A DNA stretch of 64,000 nt from Clostridium tepidum. Lineage in GTDB: Bacteria > Bacillota > Clostridia > Clostridiales > Clostridiaceae. Location of the stretch: NCBI RefSeq assembly GCF_002008345.1, contig NZ_MRAE01000009.1:25421-89420 (forward strand), in the 5' to 3' direction. Positions 7,900-17,352 of the stretch are shown here, one piece after another; within the stretch, counting starts at the first letter, position 1; the number at the start of each line of letters is the position of its first letter. A model generated the notes under the pieces. That model worked only from the letters and a program-made list of their open reading frames with translations. It did no database searches and was not told the origin of the DNA. The translations under genes and the position numbers were made by a program.

Positions 7900-8114
7900 T
7901 TATATTTTACCAACTCCACTTATAAGAACTTCCACATTTTTAAACAGTATAAGATTATCCTGACCATTTTTCCATATCATATCTATACTATTATCTTTAA
8001 ATTCAAAATTATATCCTTGAACAATATACGTGTTAATTATATTGTTCTTAAAGTTATCAATGTTTAAGCATTTGTTTCATCTAATTTGTCATCCACATAA
8101 AGTTCTAACACCTT
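7900..8114 (-). pseudogene. Decayed gene fragment
   Basis: On the minus strand two frames give plausible protein separated by a frameshift and stop. The first reads KVLELYVDDKLDETNA and then stops. After a one-base shift the second reads about 50 residues (IDNFKNNIINTYIVQGYNFE, then a segment ending VLISGVGKI) to a stop at 7900. Neither part has a start codon with a ribosome site. The codon use is gene-like. It looks like the tail of a lost coding sequence. I do not recognise the family. Confidence 0.4.
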
Positions 8115-8248
8115 AAAATTACACATTTTTGTTAGTAAAATTCATGGAAATTTGCTATATCTAAATTATAATATTTAACATACTCATTATAAAACAACTT
8201 AAAATTTAAAATAATATTTTGTGATTTTTCCAGTTGAAATTATATGTA

Positions 8249-8836
8249 CTAATTATTATAAATTTCCATTTGATTATTAACATATACTTCGCAAGAACGC
8301 ATAGCTAAAATTGTTTCTTCAAATAATTTATTTAACTCCCATCCTAACATCTGTGCACCTTGCTTAATTACATCTCTTGAACATCCTGCTGCAAACTTCT
8401 TATCCTTGAATTTTTTCTTAAGACTTGAAACTTCCATATCCATAACGCTCTTAGATGGACGCATTTTCACTGCTGCCCCAATAAGACCTGTAAGTTCATC
8501 TATTGCAAATAATACTTTTTCCATCTGATGTTCTGGCTTAGGAAGTTCTCCTTTGCAAAGTCCATAACCATGACTAGCTACTGCCCTTATTAATCTTTCA
8601 TCAAGACCTCGTTGCCTCATAATTTCTTGAGTTTTAATACAATGCTGTTCTGGATAAATTTCAAAATCTAAGTCGTGAAGCAAACCAACTATAGTCCAAA
8701 ATTCTACTTCATCTTTATACCCCAATTTTTCTGCAAAATATTTCATAGTTCCCTCAACTGTCAAAGCATGTTGGATATGAAATGGCTCTTTGTTATATTC
8801 ATTAAGTAACTTCCACGCTTCTTCCCTTGTTATCAT
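8249..8836 (-). CDS. HD-domain phosphohydrolase-like protein
   Basis: A 195-residue protein of the HD superfamily. Candidate metal ligands are His23, the HD pair His54-Asp55 (LLHDLDFE) and His89 (ASHG), in the order expected for HDIG-type domains. The first 145 residues form the domain; the C-terminal 50 residues are a helical tail (AAGCSRDVIKQGAQMLGWEL). The ATG at 8836 has a strong AAAGGAGG ribosome site. It is monocistronic. Relatives are described as hydrolases or tRNA-nucleotidyltransferase-like domains, but no substrate can be assigned. Confidence 0.8.
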   Translation of the reverse strand: MITREEAWKLLNEYNKEPFHIQHALTVEGTMKYFAEKLGYKDEVEFWTIVGLLHDLDFEIYPEQHCIKTQEIMRQRGLDERLIRAVASHGYGLCKGELPKPEHQMEKVLFAIDELTGLIGAAVKMRPSKSVMDMEVSSLKKKFKDKKFAAGCSRDVIKQGAQMLGWELNKLFEETILAMRSCEVYVNNQMEIYNN

Positions 8837-9079
8837 AAATAATGCCCTCCTTTAAAAATCAAAAAATATAAATTAATATTCATTAAAATATTTAAGTTCT
8901 TTATTCTTAATTCTTAAATTTGAAAACAAGTTTTTTCTATTTACACTAATTTCTCTTGTTTCATTTAAGCAATTACTATATAATAATTTACGAACGTTAA
9001 ATATATTTAATGTTAGTTTGATTTTATTTTACTTTTGTTAATTATAATTGTCAATACCATTATAGGAGGATATACCCTT

Positions 9080-9631
9080 ATGAATATAAATTCTATTATT
9101 GCTGAAAACCTAAAAACCCTTCGCACTGAAAGAAATTTAAGTTTAGGTCAACTGTCTGAGCTATGTAGTATAAGTAAAGTCATGCTATCTCAAATTGAAA
9201 AAGGTGATACTAATCCAACCATAAATACCTTATGGAAAATAGCTAAGGGATTGAAAGTTCCTTATACTTCATTACTTGAACAAAAAGAAAATAACACCCA
9301 TATTATAAAAAAAAATGAGATTGAGCCTCAATTTACTGAAGAAGGACACTATAGAGTATATTGTTATTATACTAGTACACCTTATCGTAATTTTGAACTT
9401 TTTCAAATTGAAATTGATGAAGGTTGCTCTTATAAATCTATAGGACATTCTAAAAAATGTGAAGAATATATTATGGTTTTAGAAGGTGAATTAACATTAA
9501 AAATAAATGACGAAACTTATAAATTAACTTCCGATGATTCAATAAGTTTTTCTGCCTCTAATCAACATTCATATATTAATAGTGGGAATGGAACATTAAA
9601 AGCTACAATAACAAATTTTTATCCTGCCTAA
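9080..9631 (+). CDS. XRE-cupin transcriptional regulator
   Basis: A regulator of 183 residues. Residues 5-65 form an XRE helix-turn-helix (LGQLSELCSISKVMLSQIEKG), and residues 110-180 a cupin sensor domain (GHSKKCEEYIMVLEGELTL and SFSASNQHSY). The start at 9080 is chosen because AGGAGG lies ten bases upstream; an upstream TTG would add a hydrophobic extension of 15 residues without a ribosome site. Proteins of this architecture often regulate amino-acid, polyamine or aldehyde metabolism. It converges on the amine oxidase gene, which could be its target, but no operator was identified. Confidence 0.85.
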   Translation: MNINSIIAENLKTLRTERNLSLGQLSELCSISKVMLSQIEKGDTNPTINTLWKIAKGLKVPYTSLLEQKENNTHIIKKNEIEPQFTEEGHYRVYCYYTSTPYRNFELFQIEIDEGCSYKSIGHSKKCEEYIMVLEGELTLKINDETYKLTSDDSISFSASNQHSYINSGNGTLKATITNFYPA

Positions 9632-9660
9632 TAATTAAGCAGGATAACTAATTTATATAC

Positions 9661-11385
9661 CTATTTATTTAACTTATATTTATAATGCTCTGCTATTTTA
9701 TTAGCTGCTTCCATACCGGTACTTAAAGCTCCTTGAATCCAACCATGGGTTTGTGATATATGTTCACCAGCAAAATATACTCTATCATCATACTCTGACT
9801 GCTCTGATGCATATGCAAAAAGATTTTGTTGTTCTTCCCTGTAATGAGTAATTCCTCCATAAAACCCTTGCTCATTATCCCATTGTATTGTTTCATAAGA
9901 CTCTACTATTGAATCAAGATACCCTTTAGGTAAATCATGTACCTTTTCAATCTGTCTTTTTATTAATTCTACTCTTATCTTTTCATCTATATTGCCTAGC
10001 CGTATAGCATCAAGATTTAAATTATAGGATGCTAAAAGAACCCCTGCACTATCCTGTAATTTATAATTTTTATGTTTCTTTATATTTTTACCAGTATTTA
10101 TATTTTGTCTGATAGAATAATTAGGATACCATATACTTGATATTATTAAATCTGTCCTAGAACTTCCACCTATTATTCTCTCATTTTTATTTCCTTCTTC
10201 CCAAAAACTATTATTACATAGAAGTATCGTTTTTTGAGCTGATTCATAACCTAATTCTTTAATTGCTTGCATTTTTTCTGGTGTAAACTTAGGATATACT
10301 TCTACACTTCGAAGACTTGAAAATGGTATTGCACAAATTATATAATCAAAATCTTTACAATATGTTTCTAAAGTTTTTTCTTCTCTGTATTTAATTCTAA
10401 CTTTATTTTTTTCGTCAATTTTATATATACCAGTTACTGTTCGTCCATTCATCCATTTTACTTTTCCTAACTTAGAATTTGATATGCTTTTATACTCTTT
10501 AGGATTTTTAGATATTAATGAATTATAAAAAGATACAGGTAATTTAGATAATCCTCCCTTTATATAATATCTATAATAATCATTTACACTGTATTGCTCT
10601 TGTAAATTTTCAATATAACTACCATAGTAAACATAACCTACAGCTGGAGCTAAATAGGATAATAATTCTATAGCTCCTTCACTTAAGCCTTTACTTTTCA
10701 TAATTTTTCTTGTACTTATAGCTCCTAATTCTTTTATCTTTGGCGAATATTCTTTTTTTATCTGCAATAATTCTTTTCTTGTACTACTATCAAGATTATA
10801 CAATTCACTTTCTAATGCATAACTCAAAATTTCTTGCCATGGTATCTTTTTTTCAAAGGTAGATAAATTGAATTCTGGATATATCTTCTTCATTACATTT
10901 CTACCATATGGATCATTTCTTACTCGTTTATTTCTAATATATATAATGGCATTTTCATTTTCTTGAACAAAGGGTCTAGTTTCTAATCCAAAAATATCTA
11001 TATAATGCCAAGTTGTTTCATGACTTACAGGTATACGCATAGCTCCAAGTTCACCATACAAATTTCTATCTCTATCAAAATAATACGAATATATCCTTCC
11101 TCCAATTCGTTTCTTTTGCTTTTCAAAAATCGTTATATCAAAACCAAGCTTTCTAAGTTCAAATGCAGAGGATAATCCTGCAACGCCTCCACCTATTATT
11201 CCAATCTTAGTTCCTTTACCTTTACCTGGAGGAATAATATCTGTAATCTCTTTCTTAGGGCTAAGCAATTCTCTTATATTATTATAATCTTCTATTCTAT
11301 CTACTTCTTCTAATACTGACTTTAGCATATTATTTCTTTCCTCATAAGTTGGATTATTAGGTTGTATAAATTTATTTACACTCAA
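9661..11385 (-). CDS. Flavin-containing amine oxidase / L-amino-acid oxidase
   Basis: A 574-residue FAD enzyme of the amine oxidase family. The dinucleotide-binding motif is IGIIGGGVAGLSSAFELRKL (about residues 61-80), followed by an acidic residue ending strand 2 (IFEK), the RIGGR motif at about 94-98, and GELGAMRIP. The C-terminal FAD-contact region is VYFAGEHISQTHGWIQGAL. It most resembles bacterial L-amino-acid oxidases, which oxidise amino acids to keto acids with H2O2 formation; the substrate is not certain. I place the start at a TTG (11385), nine bases after AAGGGG; the longer frame from 11394 would have no spacer. The conjugative element ends only about 55 bases upstream. Confidence 0.85.
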   Translation of the reverse strand: MSVNKFIQPNNPTYEERNNMLKSVLEEVDRIEDYNNIRELLSPKKEITDIIPPGKGKGTKIGIIGGGVAGLSSAFELRKLGFDITIFEKQKKRIGGRIYSYYFDRDRNLYGELGAMRIPVSHETTWHYIDIFGLETRPFVQENENAIIYIRNKRVRNDPYGRNVMKKIYPEFNLSTFEKKIPWQEILSYALESELYNLDSSTRKELLQIKKEYSPKIKELGAISTRKIMKSKGLSEGAIELLSYLAPAVGYVYYGSYIENLQEQYSVNDYYRYYIKGGLSKLPVSFYNSLISKNPKEYKSISNSKLGKVKWMNGRTVTGIYKIDEKNKVRIKYREEKTLETYCKDFDYIICAIPFSSLRSVEVYPKFTPEKMQAIKELGYESAQKTILLCNNSFWEEGNKNERIIGGSSRTDLIISSIWYPNYSIRQNINTGKNIKKHKNYKLQDSAGVLLASYNLNLDAIRLGNIDEKIRVELIKRQIEKVHDLPKGYLDSIVESYETIQWDNEQGFYGGITHYREEQQNLFAYASEQSEYDDRVYFAGEHISQTHGWIQGALSTGMEAANKIAEHYKYKLNK

Positions 11386-11593
11386 GCAGTTCAACCCCTT
11401 AAATTATTCTTATCATTAATAACCTTTTTATATTTTTATATTAAACAAAGTATAAATTTCTAATTATCTTTTTATATTTTCTTAAATGCTCGTAAAGCCT
11501 TATTCTATGTGCTTTCGAGTATTTTTACTGTAGGAAGATACTTCACGTTTCTTTGCATATTTCCTCATGTCTTAGCTGTCAGAAGTGGTAAAT

Positions 11594-11605
11594 AAGTAGT
11601 AAATT
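11594..11605. promoter_or_regulatory. Integrase arm-binding site, int end
   Basis: AAGTAGTAAATT, identical to the repeats at the other end of the element (29288 and 29300). A weaker copy (GTGGTAAAT) precedes it at 11585. These match the DR2-type arm sites bound by the N-terminal domain of Tn916 integrase. Confidence 0.75.
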
Positions 11606-11616
11606 CATTTGTACTA

Positions 11617-12834
11617 CTAAGCAACAAGACGCTCCTGTTGCTTCTCTTTATTCAAGCGTTTCATTTCTGCCATTGCAGAATCGAATGTTGCATGTGCGTA
11701 ATAGTTCAGCGTCATGGCTATATTAGCATGTCCCATAATGTACTGTAATGCCTTTGGATTCATTCCTGCATTTGCATAGTTGGTACAGAATGTATGTCGC
11801 AAACTATGTGGAGTGATGTGTGGCAATTTATCCTCGTTATACTTATTGTATTTCTTAACAAGACCTTTCATCATGCCGTTGTAATCACTTGCCACTTTTG
11901 GATAGTTCTTTCTATTAAGAAAGAGGAAATCACTATATCCATCAATCTCAACACGCTTATCATTCTTTCGATTCGCTAACACTCGCTTAAATGCTTGATA
12001 GGCTTCTTCAACCATAGGAACTTGACGTTCGCCACTTTTGGTCTTTGGTGTTTCAATGTAGTACCCAATTTCAGTATCTCTCAATAGCTGATGGTCTATA
12101 TTGACAAGACGATTCTCAAAATCTAAATCTGGAAGTGTCAAACCACCAAACTCTGAAATACGAAGACCTGTTTTTAAGAGTATCAGAATTTCATCATAAT
12201 TTTTGCTGTAGGTTTTATCAGCTTTTGCAAAGGCTAACAGTTTTTCTTCCTGTTCTTCTGTTAGTACGGTCTTAGGGACAGTATCATCATCAAGAACTGC
12301 TTTCAGTTGAAAGTCAAATGGATTCTTCCGAACACAATCATCTTGTATAGCAATATAGAATGAAGCCTTTAAAGAACGTTTGTAGTTATTGATGGTTTGA
12401 TAAGCATAACCATTTTCACTCATTCTAATAGCCCATTCTTTAGCGTCTGATGGCTTAATACTGTCAATACTTCTTACACCTAACTTGTCTTTCTTCAAAA
12501 TATCCATAAGATATTTGCGTCCAGTTTCAGTGTTTTTTCTAACCTTTGGTCTTTGAGCGTTCTGTTTTGCGTAAAGCTGGCAGAGTGTCATTTTCTTTCC
12601 TACAACATCAATACCATCATGAATGTCTTTCTGTAACTCTGCGATTTTCTCTCTAAGTGAGATACAATCACGCTTTCCTGCTGGTACTCGGTCTGTAGCC
12701 ACAAGTTTCCACGAGTAAACAAATTGCGGTTCTCCAAATGAATCTATATATTTGTATAAGTATCTTCCGTCTTTTCGTTGGCTCTCTCCAGTCTTTAAGA
12801 TTCGACCTTTATTGTCACGTCTTTTTTCTGACAT
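11617..12834 (-). CDS. int: Tn916 tyrosine integrase
   Basis: A 405-residue tyrosine recombinase, the same length as Int of Tn916. It catalyses excision and integration of the element. The N-terminal arm-binding domain covers about 1-75, the core-binding domain 80-180 and the catalytic domain 185-395. Catalytic residues are Arg225 (TGLRIS), Lys264, His343 and Arg346 (PHSLRH), His369 (GHA) and Tyr379. All are present. It is the last gene of the element and reads out of it toward the amine oxidase gene at 11385. The recombination directionality factor xis lies 81 bases upstream. Confidence 0.97.
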   Translation of the reverse strand: MSEKRRDNKGRILKTGESQRKDGRYLYKYIDSFGEPQFVYSWKLVATDRVPAGKRDCISLREKIAELQKDIHDGIDVVGKKMTLCQLYAKQNAQRPKVRKNTETGRKYLMDILKKDKLGVRSIDSIKPSDAKEWAIRMSENGYAYQTINNYKRSLKASFYIAIQDDCVRKNPFDFQLKAVLDDDTVPKTVLTEEQEEKLLAFAKADKTYSKNYDEILILLKTGLRISEFGGLTLPDLDFENRLVNIDHQLLRDTEIGYYIETPKTKSGERQVPMVEEAYQAFKRVLANRKNDKRVEIDGYSDFLFLNRKNYPKVASDYNGMMKGLVKKYNKYNEDKLPHITPHSLRHTFCTNYANAGMNPKALQYIMGHANIAMTLNYYAHATFDSAMAEMKRLNKEKQQERLVA

Positions 12835-12915
12835 GGCATTTGCTCCTTTCCTTTATGGAAAGAGCCTTGATACGACTTAATACTATTTTATCATATACAA
12901 GACCCTTTGGCGACG

Positions 12916-13119
12916 CTAGATTGCGTCCAATGTATCTATAATTTTTTCAAATTGTTTTCGTTTAATCTGAATACGATTGCCATTCATAATCAGCCAATTT
13001 GCATTTTTATTTTCCTCTGCCAAGCGTCGTAGCTTGTTTTCGCCAATACGAAAATATTTTGACGCTTCTTCAATGGTTAGGGTATAACGTTCCCAAATAG
13101 GAATGTCAGTCTGCTTCAT
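12916..13119 (-). CDS. xis: Tn916 excisionase
   Basis: A 67-residue basic protein with a winged-helix/MerR-like fold ([20 protein letters not shown]) of the Tn916 Xis family. It binds near both ends and promotes excision over integration. It precedes int and is probably transcribed with it. The ATG at 13119 has a GGAGGA site a few bases upstream. Length and context agree with Tn916. Confidence 0.93.
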
Positions 13120-13579
13120 AAAATCCTCCTTTCCAAATCACTTATTTGGATTTCATAAAAGTTGTTTTACCAGCAATCGAACAGCTTTAGCAAAGCTCAC
13201 GGGAGTTCCACCCCTGCATGGTTCTCATGTAGCCATACTCATTGCCTGCGACGGTTTTATCACGCTCGGACTATTGACTGTATGGGAGTATCATTATCAC
13301 GATAAGAATGTCGTTGCAGGCAATCCTGCTAAAGATTGCTTCTCGGATCACTAACATGAATCGCTCGCTATCTTTATAAGATAGGTCATGGCGGTTAGTT
13401 CCGTTGGCTCTTTTCTTATCGAAACGTATTCGATTACTTTTATTCAGTTTTCAAAGAACAATGGCTCGTTAGCCTATCAAAACACATTGAAAGCTCAATA
13501 TGCTTTGGTGGAATAACAAACCTCCCTGTTCGGGAAGCGTGGAATGGTTTAGCACGCTTCCACGAAAGGAGAGAGGATA
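13120..13579. other. Non-coding region between xis and orf8
   Basis: A 460-base stretch. It carries several inverted repeats with GC-rich arms (for example around 13370-13400 and CTCCCTGTTCGGGAAGC near 13522). A plus-strand frame of 83 codons at 13103-13354 sits where the Tn916 map places orf5, but it has no visible ribosome site. The region is probably the leader and terminator zone upstream of xis-int. Confidence 0.45.
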
Positions 13580-13810
13580 TTACTTAATTTCAAATGACAA
13601 AATCTTTGTAATCAGTCTGGTTTCCATTCTTCCACGTAAGACTTCATCAACGACCATACTTTGATTGCCATATTCATCTTTCATAAGTCGTAGGGAACGC
13701 TTCGTTATGTACCCTCTGTAATGATGTAGAATCTGGTTAATCGCTTCGGTATCGCCATCTGTTGCCTTTACAATGAGAGGAAAGGGAATCATAGGATATT
13801 GTGTTTTCAT
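13580..13810 (-). CDS. orf8: Tn916 Orf8-like helix-turn-helix protein
   Basis: A 76-residue protein of the family of short helix-turn-helix domains (DUF-type, conserved in Tn916 elements), with FPLIVKATDGDTEAINQILH and a C-terminal LITKILSFEIK. It overlaps the end of orf7 by four bases (ATGA type), so the two are translationally coupled. In Tn916 the orf7-orf8 operon raises its own transcription and thereby int, xis and transfer-gene expression in the excised circle. A direct activity of Orf8 is not known to me. Confidence 0.9.
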   Translation of the reverse strand: MKTQYPMIPFPLIVKATDGDTEAINQILHHYRGYITKRSLRLMKDEYGNQSMVVDEVLRGRMETRLITKILSFEIK

Positions 13811-14229
13811 TCTTCAAATTCCTCCATAAACTTTTTAATTAAGGCTAGTCCACTGGTTCTATGCCGATAGACAGTAGAACGGTTCAATTTCAACAGGTCT
13901 GCAATTTCTGAATCGCTCATGTCCATAAAGTAAAACAGCAGTAGAATTTCACGTTTCTTGTCTGGCAACTCACGTAATGCTTCACTCAACAAATCATTTT
14001 CAACGCCTACTGATAACCCATTGAGTGTAAAAATCTGAAAGTCAGTTGAATAGTTATCTGTTGTCGCAAACTGGCTAACAAGATAATCGCCAACATCCGA
14101 AAAGGACACCTCACGCTTTGCAATCCTTGAAAGATAAAGCATATAATTCTTTCGCTCGTCTTCCATAGCACGTTTACAGATATAGTCAAACTGATTTTCT
14201 ATTGTGGTCTGAAAAGAAGATGGTTTCAT
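13807..14229 (-). CDS. orf7: Tn916 Orf7-like sigma-factor-type regulator
   Basis: A 140-residue sigma-70 region-4-like regulator. The C-terminal LPDKKREILLLFYFMDMSDS and the helix-turn-helix LLKLNRSTVYRHR are typical. The ATG at 14229 is preferred because GGGGGTGAG lies just upstream; the GTG at 14238 lies within that site. In Tn916 Orf7 and Orf8 are needed for strong transcription through xis and int. The gene begins downstream of a long leader with a hairpin at 14371-14404. Confidence 0.9.
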   Translation of the reverse strand: MKPSSFQTTIENQFDYICKRAMEDERKNYMLYLSRIAKREVSFSDVGDYLVSQFATTDNYSTDFQIFTLNGLSVGVENDLLSEALRELPDKKREILLLFYFMDMSDSEIADLLKLNRSTVYRHRTSGLALIKKFMEEFEE

Positions 14230-14370
14230 GTTTCTCACCCCCTTTCTGTCTAGGAAAGGAAGTGAGCCTTGCTCGTTTATCTCCTTTCACTCTTAGTCCC
14301 AATGTGAAAGGGGGATTTGTTGCATTACTGATAAATAAACTTTGTAAAAAAGTTCTGAATAGCCAAAAAA

Positions 14371-14404
14371 GCATATAAACAGATTTATTTCTCTGTTTAC
14401 ATGC
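14371..14404 (-). terminator. Hairpin in the orf7 leader
   Basis: GCATATAAACAGA (14371-14383) and TCTGTTTACATGC (14392-14404) form a 13-base inverted repeat with one mismatch. On the minus strand it is followed by a short T run (plus AAAAAA at 14365-14370), so it can act as a terminator upstream of orf7. In Tn916 this kind of structure limits orf7 expression. Confidence 0.6.
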
Positions 14405-14733
14405 TTCTGTTATTCTATCTATATGATTTATAAAACCACATTGGTGGACGTACTTATCTATTGCAGATAGACGACTTTTTTTGACAAGAACCCAATGTAA
14501 GGAAATTTATTGTATATGATGTACTTCATGGCGACGTTGACCTCCAACAAACCGCCATTTGGAAGTAATATACAATATTTTGACAGCGTAAATAGCACTA
14601 CCATATAACGGTTTTTTTTATTGGCGTTTAGTAGTGCTTTTTATTAAATATAAACCTATAAACCATATAACACGTTTTTCTATACCTGTTTTTAATTCAG
14701 TAGGAACAATAAAATGTATAGAGGTGGTCTACT
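14405..14733. other. Divergent promoter region between orf7 and orf9
   Basis: About 330 bases separating the minus-strand orf7 leader from plus-strand orf9. It includes AT-rich promoter-like sequence and a GGAGGT ribosome site (14717-14723 region) for orf9. No gene-like frame was found. Confidence 0.5.
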
Positions 14734-15087
14734 ATGCGTAAAAAAGAAGATAAATATGATTTTAGAGCCTTTGGTTTAGCCATTAAAGAAGCTCGATTGA
14801 AACGAGGTTTAACTCGTGAACAAGTGGGAGCATTGATTGAAATTGACCCACGGTACTTAACTAATATTGAAAATAAAGGGCAACACCCCAGCATACAAGT
14901 TCTTTATGACCTTGTATCGTTACTTCATGTTTCCGTTGATGAATTTTTCTTACCTGCTAATAACTTGGTAAAAAGCACCCGACGATTACAGATAGAGAAA
15001 TACATGGATAGCTTTACAGACAAAGAACTATCCTTAATGGAATCTTTAGCCAGCGGTATCAACGAAGCAAGAAACATCGAAGACTAA
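14734..15087 (+). CDS. orf9: Tn916 Orf9-like XRE repressor
   Basis: A 117-residue regulator with an XRE domain at about residues 10-70 ([20 protein letters not shown] and [20 protein letters not shown]). It is encoded opposite to nearly all genes of the element, as in Tn916. There it is thought to lower transcription from the divergent orf7 promoter. The ATG follows an AGGTGGT ribosome-binding segment. It ends in a strong bidirectional terminator. Confidence 0.92.
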   Translation: MRKKEDKYDFRAFGLAIKEARLKRGLTREQVGALIEIDPRYLTNIENKGQHPSIQVLYDLVSLLHVSVDEFFLPANNLVKSTRRLQIEKYMDSFTDKELSLMESLASGINEARNIED

Positions 15088-15112
15088 TTAAAAGAATCCA
15101 TACATAACGGAA

Positions 15113-15157
15113 AGAGCCGATAAAATGAGATTGTATTAATCTCATTTTATCGGCTCT
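15113..15157. terminator. Strong bidirectional terminator between orf9 and the KTR gene
   Basis: A perfect 19-bp inverted repeat (arms 15113-15131 and 15139-15157, beginning AGAGCCGATAAAATG) with a 7-base loop. It lies after orf9 on the plus strand and overlaps the stop codon of the KTR gene on the minus strand, so it can end both transcripts. Confidence 0.75.
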
Positions 15158-15335
15158 GCGTCTTTGCGTCTGGCTCTGTAATCACAGTTACTTTGAACTG
15201 CTTTATTTCAATTAAATTTTCTTGTCTGCATTTCGGACAATAGAGGGGGAATTTTTTTAATTCAGTATCTTCCCTTATCTTTAATCGTGTTTTATTTCCA
15301 CATACAGGACACAATATCCACTTGTAGTTTATAAT
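15147..15335 (-). CDS. Cysteine-rich KTR protein (Tn916 Orf6-like), non-ATG start
   Basis: A frame of about 60 residues containing WILCPVCGNKTRLKIRED and PLYCPKCRQENLIEIKQFKV: two CxxC knuckles that form a small zinc ribbon, and the Lys-Thr-Arg after the first. It belongs to the Cys-rich KTR family found beside tet(M). There is no ATG, GTG or TTG in the right place. A perfect ribosome site (AGGAGG) lies eight bases before an in-frame ATT at 15335, so I suggest an ATT (or nearby ATA) start. It lies between tet(M) and orf9 on the tet(M) strand. Function unknown; perhaps nucleic-acid binding. Confidence 0.7.
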   Translation of the reverse strand: MINYKWILCPVCGNKTRLKIREDTELKKFPLYCPKCRQENLIEIKQFKVTVITEPDAKTQSR

Positions 15336-15432
15336 AACTATCTCCTCCTTTACACTTTAATTCAAATCTTTATTAAAAAATATTTCATCTTATTTAACAA
15401 GAAACCATATTTATATAACAACATAAAATACA

Positions 15433-17352
15433 CTAAGTTATTTTATTGAACATATATCGTACTTTATCTATCCGACTATTTGGACGACGGGGCTGGCAAA
15501 CAGGTTCACCGGTAGTAACATGGTACCCTTTTAACTCTGTTAAACAAACACTACGTCCATTTGTAAAGAAAGTTAAATCACTACGATATTCTTGAATACA
15601 CCGAGCAGGGATTTCTCCACTAAGAATGACCTCATTATTTTTCAGTTGAGTGTCTACGATGTTCGCACAATATTTAGGAGCATCGTTATATGCTCGTGAA
15701 AGATATTCTTGTGGTGCATAAATTTTAAAACTAAGATATGGCTCTAACAATTCTGTTCCAGCTTTTTTTAAAACTTGTTCCAATACAATAGGAGCAAGCA
15801 TCCGAAAATCTGCTGGGGTACTAACAGGGCTATAGTATAAGCCATACTTAAAACAGATTTTACAGTCCGTCACATTCCAACCATACAATCCTTGTTCACA
15901 GCCATATCGTATCCCTTCCATAACTGCATTTTGAAACGATTGATTTAAGTATCCAAGAGAAACCGAGCTCTCATACTGTACTCCGCTCCCTAATGGAAGC
16001 GGTGCTACAGAAAGACCAATGGAAGCCCAGAAGGGATTCGGTGGCACTTCGATGTGAATGGTATACTCTGCTTTTTTTAACGGTCTTTCCATATAAATGA
16101 CTGTAGGCTTTTTTATTTTTACCTCCACATGATACTTTTCTTGCAATAGAGCACAAGTCACTTCCATTTGTACTTTCCCTAAGAAAGAAAGTATGATTTC
16201 ATGTGTCGTAGAATCCACATAATATTGTAGAAGCGGGTCACTGTCGGAGATTTCTAAAAGTGCATCAAGTAACATTTCCCTTTGTTGAGGTTTGCTCGGT
16301 TCAACAGTTGTTTGCAGCAGAGGGAGCGGATTTTCAATTCTCTCTCTCTGTGGCAATAGCTTTGTATCTCCAAGAACACTATTTAGCTTCAAAAACTCAT
16401 TTTGCAAAATAACAATTTCCCCGGAATAAGCTTTATCAATTTTACATAATTCACCATTTATTGAAGTATACATTTCTGTAATTTTTATTTTTTCCTTTTC
16501 CGATATTCTAACCGAATCCCGCAAATGCAGGATTCCGCCATAAAGGCGTACATATGCAAGACGTTGTCTTTCTTCCGAATATTCAATTTTGAAGACATTT
16601 CCGCAAAGTTCAGACTTCTTTCTGTATGTTGATGAATAAAATTTATTCGTTATCACTTCTATAAGCTGCTCAATCCCTATGTTGCTTTTTGCGCTTCCAT
16701 GATAAACAGGGTACAAGGAGCAATTCTGAAATCTTCTGATTTCCTCTTGTTCGAGTTCTAATATCTCCAATGATTTCCCAAGTGTATATTTCTCCAAAAG
16801 ATAATCATTTCCTTCTATTACCACATCCCATTGCTCAGGTTCCGTACAGCTCATCACACACATATTAGGGTGCAGCTCTACTTTCTGTTTGATTATAATT
16901 TCCATAGAAAGTTTCTCTTTAATATCTTGATAAACCGTTGATAAATCAATCCCATTTTGGTCAATCTTATTGATAAAAAAGATTGTGGGAATACCCATTT
17001 TATTTAGTGCATGAAATAATATCCGAGTTTGTGCTTGTACTCCATCTCTCGCAGAAATTAGTAGGATTGCCCCATCTAAAACTGATAACGAGCGATATAC
17101 TTCTGCTAAAAAATCCATATGTCCTGGAGTATCTATGATATTTACCTTAATATCTTTCCACTGAAAAGAGGTTACTGCTGTCTGAATTGTAATTCCTCGC
17201 TGACGTTCTAAAAATGTAGTATCCGTTCTTGTTGTGCCTGTATCCACGCTTCCTGACTCCGCAATCGCTCCACTAGTATATAGTAAGCTTTCTGTCAAAG
17301 TAGTTTTTCCTGCGTCAACATGAGCTAAAACACCTATATTAATAATTTTCAT
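15433..17352 (-). CDS. tet(M): Tetracycline resistance ribosomal protection protein Tet(M)
   Basis: A 639-residue translational GTPase, exactly the usual Tet(M) length, starting [19 protein letters not shown]. It displaces tetracycline from the ribosome. The GTPase motifs are AHVDAGKT (residues 10-17), the switch region with [15 protein letters not shown] (about 73-80) and NKID. The C-terminal half matches Tet(M) as I remember it. Several N-terminal substitutions drift toward Tet(S)-like residues (for example [12 protein letters not shown] and [13 protein letters not shown]), so a mosaic or divergent allele is possible. The start ATG at 17352 has GGAGG nine bases upstream; the frame runs on to 17367, but without a better site. 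Regulated by the leader at 17353-17571. Confidence 0.97.
   Translation of the reverse strand: MKIINIGVLAHVDAGKTTLTESLLYTSGAIAESGSVDTGTTRTDTTFLERQRGITIQTAVTSFQWKDIKVNIIDTPGHMDFLAEVYRSLSVLDGAILLISARDGVQAQTRILFHALNKMGIPTIFFINKIDQNGIDLSTVYQDIKEKLSMEIIIKQKVELHPNMCVMSCTEPEQWDVVIEGNDYLLEKYTLGKSLEILELEQEEIRRFQNCSLYPVYHGSAKSNIGIEQLIEVITNKFYSSTYRKKSELCGNVFKIEYSEERQRLAYVRLYGGILHLRDSVRISEKEKIKITEMYTSINGELCKIDKAYSGEIVILQNEFLKLNSVLGDTKLLPQRERIENPLPLLQTTVEPSKPQQREMLLDALLEISDSDPLLQYYVDSTTHEIILSFLGKVQMEVTCALLQEKYHVEVKIKKPTVIYMERPLKKAEYTIHIEVPPNPFWASIGLSVAPLPLGSGVQYESSVSLGYLNQSFQNAVMEGIRYGCEQGLYGWNVTDCKICFKYGLYYSPVSTPADFRMLAPIVLEQVLKKAGTELLEPYLSFKIYAPQEYLSRAYNDAPKYCANIVDTQLKNNEVILSGEIPARCIQEYRSDLTFFTNGRSVCLTELKGYHVTTGEPVCQPRRPNSRIDKVRYMFNKIT

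Noticed and set aside
9621..9647. Hairpin ATCCTGC / GCAGGAT at the end of the XRE-cupin gene
   Set aside because: Real inverted repeat, but no T run on either strand, so I did not list it as a terminator.
13103..13354. Plus-strand 83-codon frame where the Tn916 map shows orf5
   Set aside because: It overlaps the xis leader on the opposite strand, has no visible ribosome site, and its sequence shows no domain. Existing annotation in Tn916 does not make it convincing as a gene.
14186..14374. Minus-strand 62-codon frame in the orf7 leader
   Set aside because: It spans the orf7 ribosome site and the hairpin loop region, and has no start site. Probably the chance frame of a leader.
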